Assembly (NCBI GenBank): GCA_024398965.1
Contig: JAKSIF010000012.1
Coordinates: 16,026 to 80,025, forward strand
Origin: Fibrobacter sp.
GTDB taxonomy: Bacteria; Fibrobacterota; Fibrobacteria; Fibrobacterales; Fibrobacteraceae
DNA length: 64,000 bases
Reading direction: 5' to 3'
The notes under the pieces were generated by a model that was given only the letters and a program-made list of their open reading frames with translations, was not told the DNA's origin and made no database searches. Positions within the stretch are counted from its first letter, which is position 1; each line of letters opens with the position of its first letter. Below are positions 25,280-33,377 of this stretch, piece after piece. Position numbers and translations under genes: made by a program.

Positions 25280-26710
25280 ATGTCCAGGCAACTTGCTATT
25301 TCGGCAACTCTCGCCGCAACATTCGCCCTTGGCATGGCAGCTCAGACCTTCGCCGGTCAGACCTATACCCGCGAAGAAGCCATCAACGTTGCACTTGAAA
25401 ATTCCTCCGACGTCAAGTCCGCCGAGGAAAGTTTGAAAAAGACCAACGCTCAGGTAGACGAAGGCTATGGTAACGCCTATCCTTCCATCGACTTGAGTGC
25501 TACCGTCACCCGTATTTTCGGCCTCGACGACGTAAAAAAATCCACAGCCTTGTCCGATGCCGCAGGCCAGATGGCCATGGGCCAGGATGCAGATGGTCAC
25601 CCCCTGGCCAACGCCTTTGATACCCAGGTTATTGCTCCGGCCATGGACGGCCTCATTTACGGCATGTCCAGACAGGGTTATCGCTGGCAGTCCAGCGTAG
25701 GCCTTACCGCCACCCAAGTTCTTTACGCCGGTGGTAAGGTTGGCACAGGCATCGAAATTGCAAAGACCGCAAAGCTCAACAGCGAAATCGCCCTTGAAAA
25801 TGCCAAGAGCAACGTCCGCTTCAGCGTGGAAGAAGCTTTCGACAATGTGATCATCCTGGACAGTTCAGTGGTTATCACCGAAGAAAGCATCGCCCTCCTG
25901 GAAACCGCCGTTGAACTGGCAACCCAGTCCTACAAGAGCGGCCTTGGTACCGAACTGGACATGGTCCGTGCCCAGTTGGAACTGGACAACCTGAAGTCCA
26001 CTCTGGAAGACCTGAAGAAGAAGCAGGTTCTTGCACGTAACGCAATCCTGAACACCATGGGTCTGCCCTACGATGCAGAAGTCAAGTTCGTCGGTGACTT
26101 CCGTAGCCCCGAGAACGCATCCATGCCGGACACCGCCATGGCAAACGTCCTGAAGCGCCGTAAGGAAATCGCTCAGTTGAAGGCCGCCGAAGAAATCAAC
26201 AACAAGTTGGTCGATATCCAGAAAGGCGACTACAAGCCGACCGTAGCCCTCCAGGCCGGTATCAAGTACAGCAACAACCAGAACGAATTCTACAAGTGGG
26301 ACGCACCGGACTGGGACGAAAACATCAACAAGTACGTCGCCTTGAGCGTCACCATGAACCTTTTCAATGGCAACAAGACAAGGTCCGGCGTAGCCCAGGC
26401 AAAGTCCGACCTTCGTTCCATTCAGCTCCAGCGCGAAACCGCAGAACGCGGATTCCGTCTGCAGGTCGAATCCTGCGTAAGCAACCTTGAAAACGCCACT
26501 CAGCAGATCGAAATGAAGAAGCGTTCCCTGGAACTTTCCCAGAAGAACTACGACTTAACTGAGGCAGCCTATAAGGTAGGTCGTGAGACTCAAATCAACT
26601 ACCTTACTGCAAACAATAGCCTCCGTCAGGCAAAACTGGCCTACACTCAAGCAATTAAGGAATGGAACACAGCATACAATGCTCTGCTCCAGGCAACCGG
26701 TGAATATTAA
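25280..26710 (+). CDS. TolC-family outer-membrane efflux protein
   Basis: 476 residues with a signal peptide cleaved near AAQTFAG (residues 1-25) and two repeats of the outer-membrane efflux family: long helices interrupted by beta strands (VEEAFDNVIILDSSVVITEESIALLE; QLQRETAERGFRLQVESCVSNLE; LTEAAYKVGRETQINYLTANN). It forms the exit duct of a tripartite pump. GGAGATATA precedes the ATG. It is the first gene of an operon with an adaptor 17 bases downstream and an RND pump behind it. Substrate unknown. Confidence 0.93.
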   Translation: MSRQLAISATLAATFALGMAAQTFAGQTYTREEAINVALENSSDVKSAEESLKKTNAQVDEGYGNAYPSIDLSATVTRIFGLDDVKKSTALSDAAGQMAMGQDADGHPLANAFDTQVIAPAMDGLIYGMSRQGYRWQSSVGLTATQVLYAGGKVGTGIEIAKTAKLNSEIALENAKSNVRFSVEEAFDNVIILDSSVVITEESIALLETAVELATQSYKSGLGTELDMVRAQLELDNLKSTLEDLKKKQVLARNAILNTMGLPYDAEVKFVGDFRSPENASMPDTAMANVLKRRKEIAQLKAAEEINNKLVDIQKGDYKPTVALQAGIKYSNNQNEFYKWDAPDWDENINKYVALSVTMNLFNGNKTRSGVAQAKSDLRSIQLQRETAERGFRLQVESCVSNLENATQQIEMKKRSLELSQKNYDLTEAAYKVGRETQINYLTANNSLRQAKLAYTQAIKEWNTAYNALLQATGEY

Positions 26711-26727
26711 GAGATAAGAGGAAGAAA

Positions 26728-27777
26728 ATGAATAAGACCGTAAAGACACTCGTTACCCTCATGGCAGCCTCCCTGCTTTTCGCTGGCTGTGACCTCAAGA
26801 AAAAAGATGAACAGGAAAACAAGCCCAAGGCCGCAACCATCGAAGAAATTCAGGCCGAAAAGGGCAAGCCCGCCCGTGTGGTAAAGGCAGCCAAGGCAAA
26901 GCTTTCCGACATTCGCAAGTTCAGCGGCACCATCGAAGGCGTCCAGCAGGTTTCCGCCATCTCCAAGATGGGCGATCCTCTTGAAAAGATCAACATCCAG
27001 GTTGGCAGTTCCGTCAAGAAGGACCAGGTTCTTGCCGAGTATGCACGTTCCGCAGACAACACCCAGCTGGAACAGACCAAGGAACAGATTGCTCTCCTCG
27101 AAAAGGCAACCGAACGCATGCGCGATGTTTACCAAAAGGGTGGCATCAGCCAGCAGGACATGGATTCCCAGGAACTGCAGCTGAAGATCGCCAAGATGAA
27201 CTTGGAAACTTTGGAACGCGCAAACAAGATTCTCGCACCTGCTGCAGGTGTCGTTACCGAATTGAAGTACCAGGTTGGCCAGGTTCCCGGCCAGGGAGTG
27301 TTCTGCACCATCGCCAAGCTCGATCAGGTCATCCTGAAGCTGAATGTCACCAGCCAGGACATCGGCCTCTTCAAGAAGGGCGCTACTGCAACCGTCAACC
27401 TGAACGGCGAAGTCCTGAAGGGTAAGGTAACCACCATTCCTCTGGCAGCAAATCCCCAGACTCGTTTCTTCCCGGTGGAAATCACCTTCAACAACAAGGG
27501 CAAGAAACTCCTCCCCGGCATGTACGTCACTGCAGACTTGAACATGCAGCAGGTCAGCGGCGTGGTTGTTCCCAACGAAGCTATCGTTTATCGTAACGGC
27601 GTGAACTTCATCTGGGTCGTAGACTCCGAAGGCAAGGCAAAGCGCCGCATCGCCCAGATCGGCGTTCAGACCCAGAGCGACATCCAAGTTGTTAGCGGTG
27701 TGGAAGACGGCGAAATGGTCATGGTCGAAGGCCAGTCCAAGATGAATGACGGCGACAAGGTTCTCATCGTAGAATAA
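26728..27777 (+). CDS. RND efflux periplasmic adaptor, lipoprotein
   Basis: 349 residues. Residues 1-20 end in LLFAGC, a proper lipobox, so it is a lipoprotein anchored in the inner membrane. The HlyD/MFP plan is visible: a barrel-sandwich half (SVKKDQVLAEYAR), a coiled hairpin (TKEQIALLEKATERMRDVY), a second lipoyl half with APAAGVVTELKYQVGQ, a beta-barrel and a membrane-proximal domain (GVVVPNEAIVYRNGVNFIWVV). It bridges the TolC-type channel and the RND pump on either side. Confidence 0.93.
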   Translation: MNKTVKTLVTLMAASLLFAGCDLKKKDEQENKPKAATIEEIQAEKGKPARVVKAAKAKLSDIRKFSGTIEGVQQVSAISKMGDPLEKINIQVGSSVKKDQVLAEYARSADNTQLEQTKEQIALLEKATERMRDVYQKGGISQQDMDSQELQLKIAKMNLETLERANKILAPAAGVVTELKYQVGQVPGQGVFCTIAKLDQVILKLNVTSQDIGLFKKGATATVNLNGEVLKGKVTTIPLAANPQTRFFPVEITFNNKGKKLLPGMYVTADLNMQQVSGVVVPNEAIVYRNGVNFIWVVDSEGKAKRRIAQIGVQTQSDIQVVSGVEDGEMVMVEGQSKMNDGDKVLIVE

Positions 27778-27795
27778 TACCGGGAGAATTTCTGA

Positions 27796-30700
27796 ATGAT
27801 TAAGGCAAGTATTTACAAACCAATCACCATGCTCATGGTCATCTTGACCATCGTGGTGTTCGGTATCTACACCTACCGTATGATGGTGGTGGACTTGATG
27901 CCGAAATTCGATATTCCCGTTGTGACCGCCGTGGTGGTCTACCCTGGTGCAAACCCGGAAGAAATCGAATCTACAATTATTAAGCCCGCCGAAGAAAAGG
28001 TGGAACTGGTGGACGGTATCGACTACGTGCAGTCCATCTGTATGGAAAACTACGGCATTATCGTGGCCATGTTCAACATGGGTATCGATGTTGACGTGGC
28101 AGCAAACGACGTCCGTGCCCAGGTGGAACAGGCCGCAGCCGACTTCCCTGACGCCGCCGAAGCTCCGATCATTTCCAAGGTGGACATTAACGCTTCCGCA
28201 ATTATGTCCATTTCCTTCACCGGTCCCGCGAACTCTACGGAACTCCGCCAGAAGGTGGAAGACGACATCCAGCCGCTTTTCACTTCCGTTCCCGGTGTGG
28301 CTAGCGTAGATATCTTCGGTGGTACTACCCGACAGATTTCTGTGGAACTGGACAAGGAAATGCTCAAGAACCGTGGCGTAGATATCGCTACTATGATGGG
28401 CATGTACGGTGTGGGCAACATCAACAACCCGGTAGGTGAAGTCCGCGGCAAGTTCAAGAACACCTCGGTCCGTACAGCTGGTAAGTTCCGCACCCTAGAC
28501 GAAATCCGTAATCTTGACATTCCCACAAGCACAGGCGTTATCAAGCTTGGTGAAGTAGCCGATGTCAAGGACACTGTCAAGACCATTACTTCTGCATCTC
28601 GCTTTAACGGAGTCAACTCTGTTTCTCTTGATATTAAGAAGCGTTCCGACGCAAACGTGGTGGACGTGGCTCAGGGCGTGATCAAGCGTCTGGATGAAGT
28701 CAACAAGACTCTGCCTCCTGGTTTCGAACTCCATCTGGTTTACGACAAGTCTGAAGCAGTGAGCGAATCTATCGACAACGTGATTCAGAACATTATCGTC
28801 GCAATCCTCTTGACCTCTATCCTGTTGCTTCTGTTCCTGGGTAAGCTTTCTACCATGCTGATTGCAGCACTTACCATGCCTATTTCTGTGGTAGGTTCCT
28901 TCACTCTCATGTACTTCGCCGGTTTCGGTATCAACATGATGAGTTTGATGGCACTTTCTTCTGCTGTGGGCCTGTTGGTGACCAACTCCATCGTGGTGCT
29001 TGAAAATATTAACGCAAAGTTGCTTGAAGGTCTTGATCCTAAGGAAGCCGCCTACAAGGGAACTTCCGAAATTATGGTGGCCATTATGGCATCCACCCTC
29101 ACCAACGTTTGCGTGTTCGTGCCTATCGCCTTCATGAAGTCCATCGTGGGTATCTTCTTCAAGACCTACGGTATGACCATGGTGTTCGCAACGGTTGTGT
29201 CCCTCCTCATCACCTTCACCCTTACCCCGCTTATGGCAGCCTACCTGTTCAAGGGTAAGAAGCGCGACGAGAACGGAAACATCATCGAAGAAAAGCCGGG
29301 CATTATCGGAAGAATCTTTGGTGCCATCATGGGTATCTTCCCCGCTATCATGAACGCCATCCGTTTCATCTACCTCAAGACCCTTAGCTTTGCCCTGTCT
29401 ATCTTCGGTGTGATTTTCCAGGTGGGCGCTCTTGTGGCCATGGTGATGTTCGTTGGCTATATGGTTAAGAACCATATGTCTGTGGAACTTTCTCCTAAGC
29501 AGGACCAGGGTATGATGGCTGTGACCCTTGAAATGCCTGTGGGTACCAACATCGAAACTACAGACAGTGTTACCAAGATTATTGAAGCCCGTCTGAAGGG
29601 CATTCCTGAAATCAGTCAGTACAGTGTGACGGTGGGTGGCGAAAGCGGCTTTACCTCCGTGAACCAGGCCAAGATGCGCTACAAGATGATCAAGCGTTGG
29701 GAAGGCCGTACCCGCAGTACCGACGAAATCGTGGACTCCATCCGTCCTTACCTGGCCGACATTCCTGACGCATACATTTCTATCAAGAGCACCTCCGCTT
29801 CCGAAATGAGCAACAACTCCGCAGGTGACGTGGTGCTGGAAGTCAGCGGTCTCCACAGAGACTCCGTGGTTAAGGCGGCGGACATTCTGAAGGCAGCCGT
29901 GATTGAAAAGATCGACGGTATTGTGGAAGTCAAGTCCAGCTACGAAGCGGGTAAACCTGAAATTCGCTTGATTCCGAACCGCCAGGCTATGGCCGACTAC
30001 GGAACCACCGTCCAGCAAATGGCAACCTACAACTACATCGCCGTCAGCGGTTACGAAGCAGGTACCTACTCTGAAAACGGTGAAGAATACGACGTCTACT
30101 TCCGTATGCAGGAAAAGGACCGTGCAAGCCACGCCGACATCGAAGACCTCCCCATGCTCACTCCTAAGGGTTATGTTTCAGCCCGCGAGCTCTTCTTCAT
30201 CGAAGACGGTGCTGGTCCTACCAAGATTGAACGTAAGCGCAAGCGTACTCGTATCGACGTTTCCATGAACTTGCTCCCGGGTCATACCACTGGTGAAATC
30301 ATGGGTAAGGTCGGCGCTCTCGCTGCCGAAATGAAGGATCAGCTTCCTGAAGGTGTCACAACAGGCTTCGGTGGTAATGCAGACATGCAGAACGACATGG
30401 TGCAGGAATTCATTGCAGCAATCATCATGGCAATCCTCATGACCTACATCTTGCTGGTAGCCTTGCTGGAAAGCTTTGCACAGCCCTTCATCATCATGAC
30501 TACCATTCCTATGGGTGCTATCGGCGTGTTCCTTGGCCTCATCTTCACAGGCAAGGCTCTGTCCATGATCGCATTGATGGCTATCGTGATGCTTATCGGT
30601 GTGGTGGTGAACAACGCCATTCTATTGCTTGACGAAGCTAACCGTCTACTCCGCAGTGGCGCCATGGGACGACGTTCCGCAGTGATGACTGCCGCAAAGT

Positions 30701-30954
30701 CTAAGTTCCAGGCAATCGTGCTTGCTACCCTCGCTTCTGTGGTGGCTCAGCTCCCGCTGGCATTCGCCATGGGTGGTGACGTGGCCGCCATGACCCAGCC
30801 TATGGGTATCGCTTCTGTGGGTGGTTTGATTGTGTCTGCAATCCTTACCATGTACTTGATTCCTACCTTCTTCTGGCTCCCCAACGCCATCTTCCACAAG
30901 GCTAAGAAGGGCGTCAAGAAAGTGGCAAACAAGGTAAAGCGCTCCAAGAACTAA
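27796..30954 (+). CDS. RND-family efflux transporter, AcrB/HAE-1 type
   Basis: Proton-driven export pump of 1052 residues, normal for the family. Twelve membrane helices are implied: the first at residues 10-30, the central block from NVIQNIIVAILLTSILLLLFL to about residue 480, and a final block from EFIAAIIMAILMTYILLVAL. Periplasmic porter features include AEEKVELVDGIDYVQS and DVRAQVEQAAADFPDAAEAP. The charged relay aspartates expected in helix 4 are not evident: the segment reads SLMALSSAVGLLVTNSIVVLEN, with serine, alanine and threonine at those places. That makes it a divergent RND pump with an uncertain proton path. Confidence 0.92.
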   Translation: MIKASIYKPITMLMVILTIVVFGIYTYRMMVVDLMPKFDIPVVTAVVVYPGANPEEIESTIIKPAEEKVELVDGIDYVQSICMENYGIIVAMFNMGIDVDVAANDVRAQVEQAAADFPDAAEAPIISKVDINASAIMSISFTGPANSTELRQKVEDDIQPLFTSVPGVASVDIFGGTTRQISVELDKEMLKNRGVDIATMMGMYGVGNINNPVGEVRGKFKNTSVRTAGKFRTLDEIRNLDIPTSTGVIKLGEVADVKDTVKTITSASRFNGVNSVSLDIKKRSDANVVDVAQGVIKRLDEVNKTLPPGFELHLVYDKSEAVSESIDNVIQNIIVAILLTSILLLLFLGKLSTMLIAALTMPISVVGSFTLMYFAGFGINMMSLMALSSAVGLLVTNSIVVLENINAKLLEGLDPKEAAYKGTSEIMVAIMASTLTNVCVFVPIAFMKSIVGIFFKTYGMTMVFATVVSLLITFTLTPLMAAYLFKGKKRDENGNIIEEKPGIIGRIFGAIMGIFPAIMNAIRFIYLKTLSFALSIFGVIFQVGALVAMVMFVGYMVKNHMSVELSPKQDQGMMAVTLEMPVGTNIETTDSVTKIIEARLKGIPEISQYSVTVGGESGFTSVNQAKMRYKMIKRWEGRTRSTDEIVDSIRPYLADIPDAYISIKSTSASEMSNNSAGDVVLEVSGLHRDSVVKAADILKAAVIEKIDGIVEVKSSYEAGKPEIRLIPNRQAMADYGTTVQQMATYNYIAVSGYEAGTYSENGEEYDVYFRMQEKDRASHADIEDLPMLTPKGYVSARELFFIEDGAGPTKIERKRKRTRIDVSMNLLPGHTTGEIMGKVGALAAEMKDQLPEGVTTGFGGNADMQNDMVQEFIAAIIMAILMTYILLVALLESFAQPFIIMTTIPMGAIGVFLGLIFTGKALSMIALMAIVMLIGVVVNNAILLLDEANRLLRSGAMGRRSAVMTAAKSKFQAIVLATLASVVAQLPLAFAMGGDVAAMTQPMGIASVGGLIVSAILTMYLIPTFFWLPNAIFHKAKKGVKKVANKVKRSKN

Positions 30955-30976
30955 GTTTAGTACATTAGAGAGAGAA

Positions 30977-31007
30977 GAGCCGCCGGGAAACTGGCGGCTC
31001 TTTTTTT
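30977..31007 (+). terminator. Terminator after the efflux operon
   Basis: Stem GAGCCGCC (30977-30984) and GGCGGCTC (30993-31000), perfect 8 bp, followed by seven T residues. Confidence 0.88.
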
Positions 31008-31045
31008 GCTTTGTTTTTTGCAACAAAACGTTACACAAAAACCGA

Positions 31046-31068
31046 GGGGGCTTTTATAAATTGCCCCC
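31046..31068 (+). promoter_or_regulatory. Hairpin abutting the start of the GspE-like gene
   Basis: Perfect 6-bp GC stem GGGGGC (31046-31051) and GCCCCC (31063-31068), one base before the ATG at 31070. The left arm contains the only Shine-Dalgarno-like sequence (GAGGGGG), and the loop TTTTATAAATT resembles a minus-10 element. It is either a promoter with a very short leader or a structure that hides the ribosome site. Confidence 0.45.
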
Positions 31069-31069
31069 G

Positions 31070-32386
31070 ATGATTCTTGAGGCCAGTAACGACATATTTC
31101 CAGCAGAGGAAAACAACCGGCGTAAAATACGCAGGGTTCCCATTCTTGACGACTCCGATGAGCTGCAGCTAAGCCGCATTCGTCTCGAAATGAACGAAGA
31201 TGTCCCCATTTTGCCCGAGGTCCATACCGCGGAGGAAATCCGCCATATAAAGCTTAAGGAACAGCTCCAGAAAGACGAACTGTCCCTACCGACGTCCCAG
31301 GAACTTCAGGGGGTTAGTTCCTGGGAGTCGGAGCCAATCATCAACCTGGTCGACAGCCTTTTGGACCAGGCGCTGGATACAAGAGCCACAGACATCCACA
31401 TAGAGCCAGGAGAAACATCTCTGCGAATCCGTTTTCGTCAAGACGGTTTGTTGCGTGATTTCAAGAAACTACCCCTGTGGATATGCGACCCGGTCCTTGT
31501 CCGAATCAAGATTATCTCCGGCATTGACATTACAGACAAACGAATTCCTCATGACGGAAGCTTTGTCTACTCCGCTTTTGCCCATAAGGTTAACGTACGA
31601 GTCAGCACCCTACCCGTTACCATACTGAATACACAATCTGAAAAATGCGTCCTTAGGCTTTTGTCCGCCGACGGGCTTGCCGATACAAAGACACATGCAG
31701 AAAACTCCCCTGCCGGCAAGCCTATCGACGGACTTTCCTTGTTACAGCTAAGCGATGCAACCACCCGATACCTGCGGCAAGTTTTCGACAGTCCCCAAGG
31801 TTTATTCCTTGTGACTGGGCCAACGGGAAGCGGCAAGACCACAACCCTGCACACAGGCCTTAAGACAATCATCCCGAGAGAGATAAACGTTACAACCATC
31901 GAAGACCCGGTGGAATATGTGCTAGAAGGAGCAAACCAGGTTCAAGTCAATGAACGTTGCGGATTTACCTTTGCAAACTCCCTACGGTCTATTTTAAGGC
32001 AAGATCCCGATGTCATCCTAGTAGGGGAAATCCGCGACCAGGAAACGGCGCAGATTGCGATACAGGCGGCACAAACCGGGCATCTGGTACTTTCAACCTT
32101 GCATACCAACGACGCCAAGGGGGCATACACAAGGCTAAAGGACCTTGGAATATCCGAAACCATCCTGCAGGAATCCCTTCTCGGCATTCTTGCCCAACGG
32201 CTCGCTCGTACGATTCCCTCCGGCCGTAGGGCAATTGTAGAACTACTAAAGCCCGACAAAACCTACGTAGACGGTACTTTGATTAATTCCGCCCAAAACC
32301 TAGTGGCACAGAACATCATCACAGAAGATGAAGCCACCAGAGTCCTGGGGAATCTTTTCTATATTAAGGACGATGAAAGTTTCTGA
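31070..32386 (+). CDS. GspE/PilB-like secretion ATPase lacking the zinc loop
   Basis: 438 residues. An N-terminal 90-residue segment without a recognised domain leads into the ATPase: TRATDIHIEPG, FRQDGLLRDF, Walker A GPTGSGKTTTLH, Asp box IEDPVEYVLEG, Walker B DPDVILVGEIRDQETAQIA, and the His box HLVLSTLHTNDA. The zinc-binding cysteine region that follows in GspE and PilB is gone: LGILAQRLARTIPSGRRAIVELL passes directly to the C-terminal helices, more like PilT. It powers assembly or disassembly of a pilus or type II-like pseudopilus. No other pilus gene is adjacent. It overlaps the next gene by 14 bases. Confidence 0.85.
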   Translation: MILEASNDIFPAEENNRRKIRRVPILDDSDELQLSRIRLEMNEDVPILPEVHTAEEIRHIKLKEQLQKDELSLPTSQELQGVSSWESEPIINLVDSLLDQALDTRATDIHIEPGETSLRIRFRQDGLLRDFKKLPLWICDPVLVRIKIISGIDITDKRIPHDGSFVYSAFAHKVNVRVSTLPVTILNTQSEKCVLRLLSADGLADTKTHAENSPAGKPIDGLSLLQLSDATTRYLRQVFDSPQGLFLVTGPTGSGKTTTLHTGLKTIIPREINVTTIEDPVEYVLEGANQVQVNERCGFTFANSLRSILRQDPDVILVGEIRDQETAQIAIQAAQTGHLVLSTLHTNDAKGAYTRLKDLGISETILQESLLGILAQRLARTIPSGRRAIVELLKPDKTYVDGTLINSAQNLVAQNIITEDEATRVLGNLFYIKDDESF

Positions 32387-33368
32387 CCGCGCATTGGGTT
32401 ACCTGACCGTCCTAACATTACTGCTTGTTTTCGCAGTAATCACCATTGGAATGTGGGATGCCCACCATGAATCCGCTACCACAATCCTGGTGGATTTTGA
32501 TGAACTTGGATCCCTGCAACCCGAGGATCCTGTCGTTATCCGCGGCTATAACGTGGGCACAATCGGCGATGTTAAATGGCTTGGCGACAGAGCTCGTGTA
32601 GAAATCAAGTTCAACGAACCAGTCGTTATTCGTGAAGGTACCATTTTCAACAACGTGAACTACGCCCTCATGGGACAGCGCCGTCTGGAAATCACCCCCT
32701 CCAAGACAGGCAAGGTTCTCCCCAACGATTACATTCACACCGGAATTTTCGAGCCAGGCATTGCAGAAGCACTCAGGCTAATGGACAATGTCAATGAACA
32801 GTTGACAGCCATACGCGAAATGGTTCACCTCATTGTCGAAGGTGACTCGGCCAACCCCTCTGCCCAGGAAATGTTCGAAAAGGTCATGACCACCATAGAG
32901 AAAACCCTGGAAAATTCCGAGAAGATGGTTGTTTCGTTACAGCCCACCATCAATAAGATTTTCTCCCAGGTGGATAGCGCCTCCAACACCCTGATCGATG
33001 TAACCATGCAGGCAGATACTGCGGTCAAGTCCGTCACCAACGTCATCAACGAAAAGATATCCCTTGCAGAAGACGCCATCAAGAAAATTTCCGAAGGTGC
33101 CAAGCGTACTAACGAAATCATCGCAAGCATCGAAGACAACGCCCTTAATCACAAGCTGCTTACAACGGGAGAGACCCTTGAAAAGGTAAACGACCTGGTC
33201 AACAAGATAAACGATCTCCTTATAGCACTCGACACCAAGGGAGTCAAGATTCTTGACGACAATGGCCAGCCGGTCAAGCTTGTTACCTGGAAGAACATAA
33301 ACCTGATTGGAAAGACCGCCCGCGAAAAGGCTGCAGAACGTGCTGCCAAGGGCGAAAGCCTCCCCTAA
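32373..33368 (+). CDS. MlaD-like (MCE) domain protein
   Basis: 331 residues with one N-terminal membrane helix (residues 6-26, ALGYLTVLTLLLVFAVITIGM), an MCE domain (residues 32-125, VDFDELGSLQPEDPVVIRGYN, YALMGQRRLEIT) and a long helical tail (residues 130-330). MCE proteins form rings that carry lipids across the periplasm, normally with MlaE- and MlaF-type partners; none is adjacent here. The ATG at 32373 has AAGGA five bases upstream and lies inside the preceding ATPase gene, so translation is probably coupled. Confidence 0.85.
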   Translation: MKVSDRALGYLTVLTLLLVFAVITIGMWDAHHESATTILVDFDELGSLQPEDPVVIRGYNVGTIGDVKWLGDRARVEIKFNEPVVIREGTIFNNVNYALMGQRRLEITPSKTGKVLPNDYIHTGIFEPGIAEALRLMDNVNEQLTAIREMVHLIVEGDSANPSAQEMFEKVMTTIEKTLENSEKMVVSLQPTINKIFSQVDSASNTLIDVTMQADTAVKSVTNVINEKISLAEDAIKKISEGAKRTNEIIASIEDNALNHKLLTTGETLEKVNDLVNKINDLLIALDTKGVKILDDNGQPVKLVTWKNINLIGKTAREKAAERAAKGESLP

Positions 33369-33377
33369 GGCAATCCC

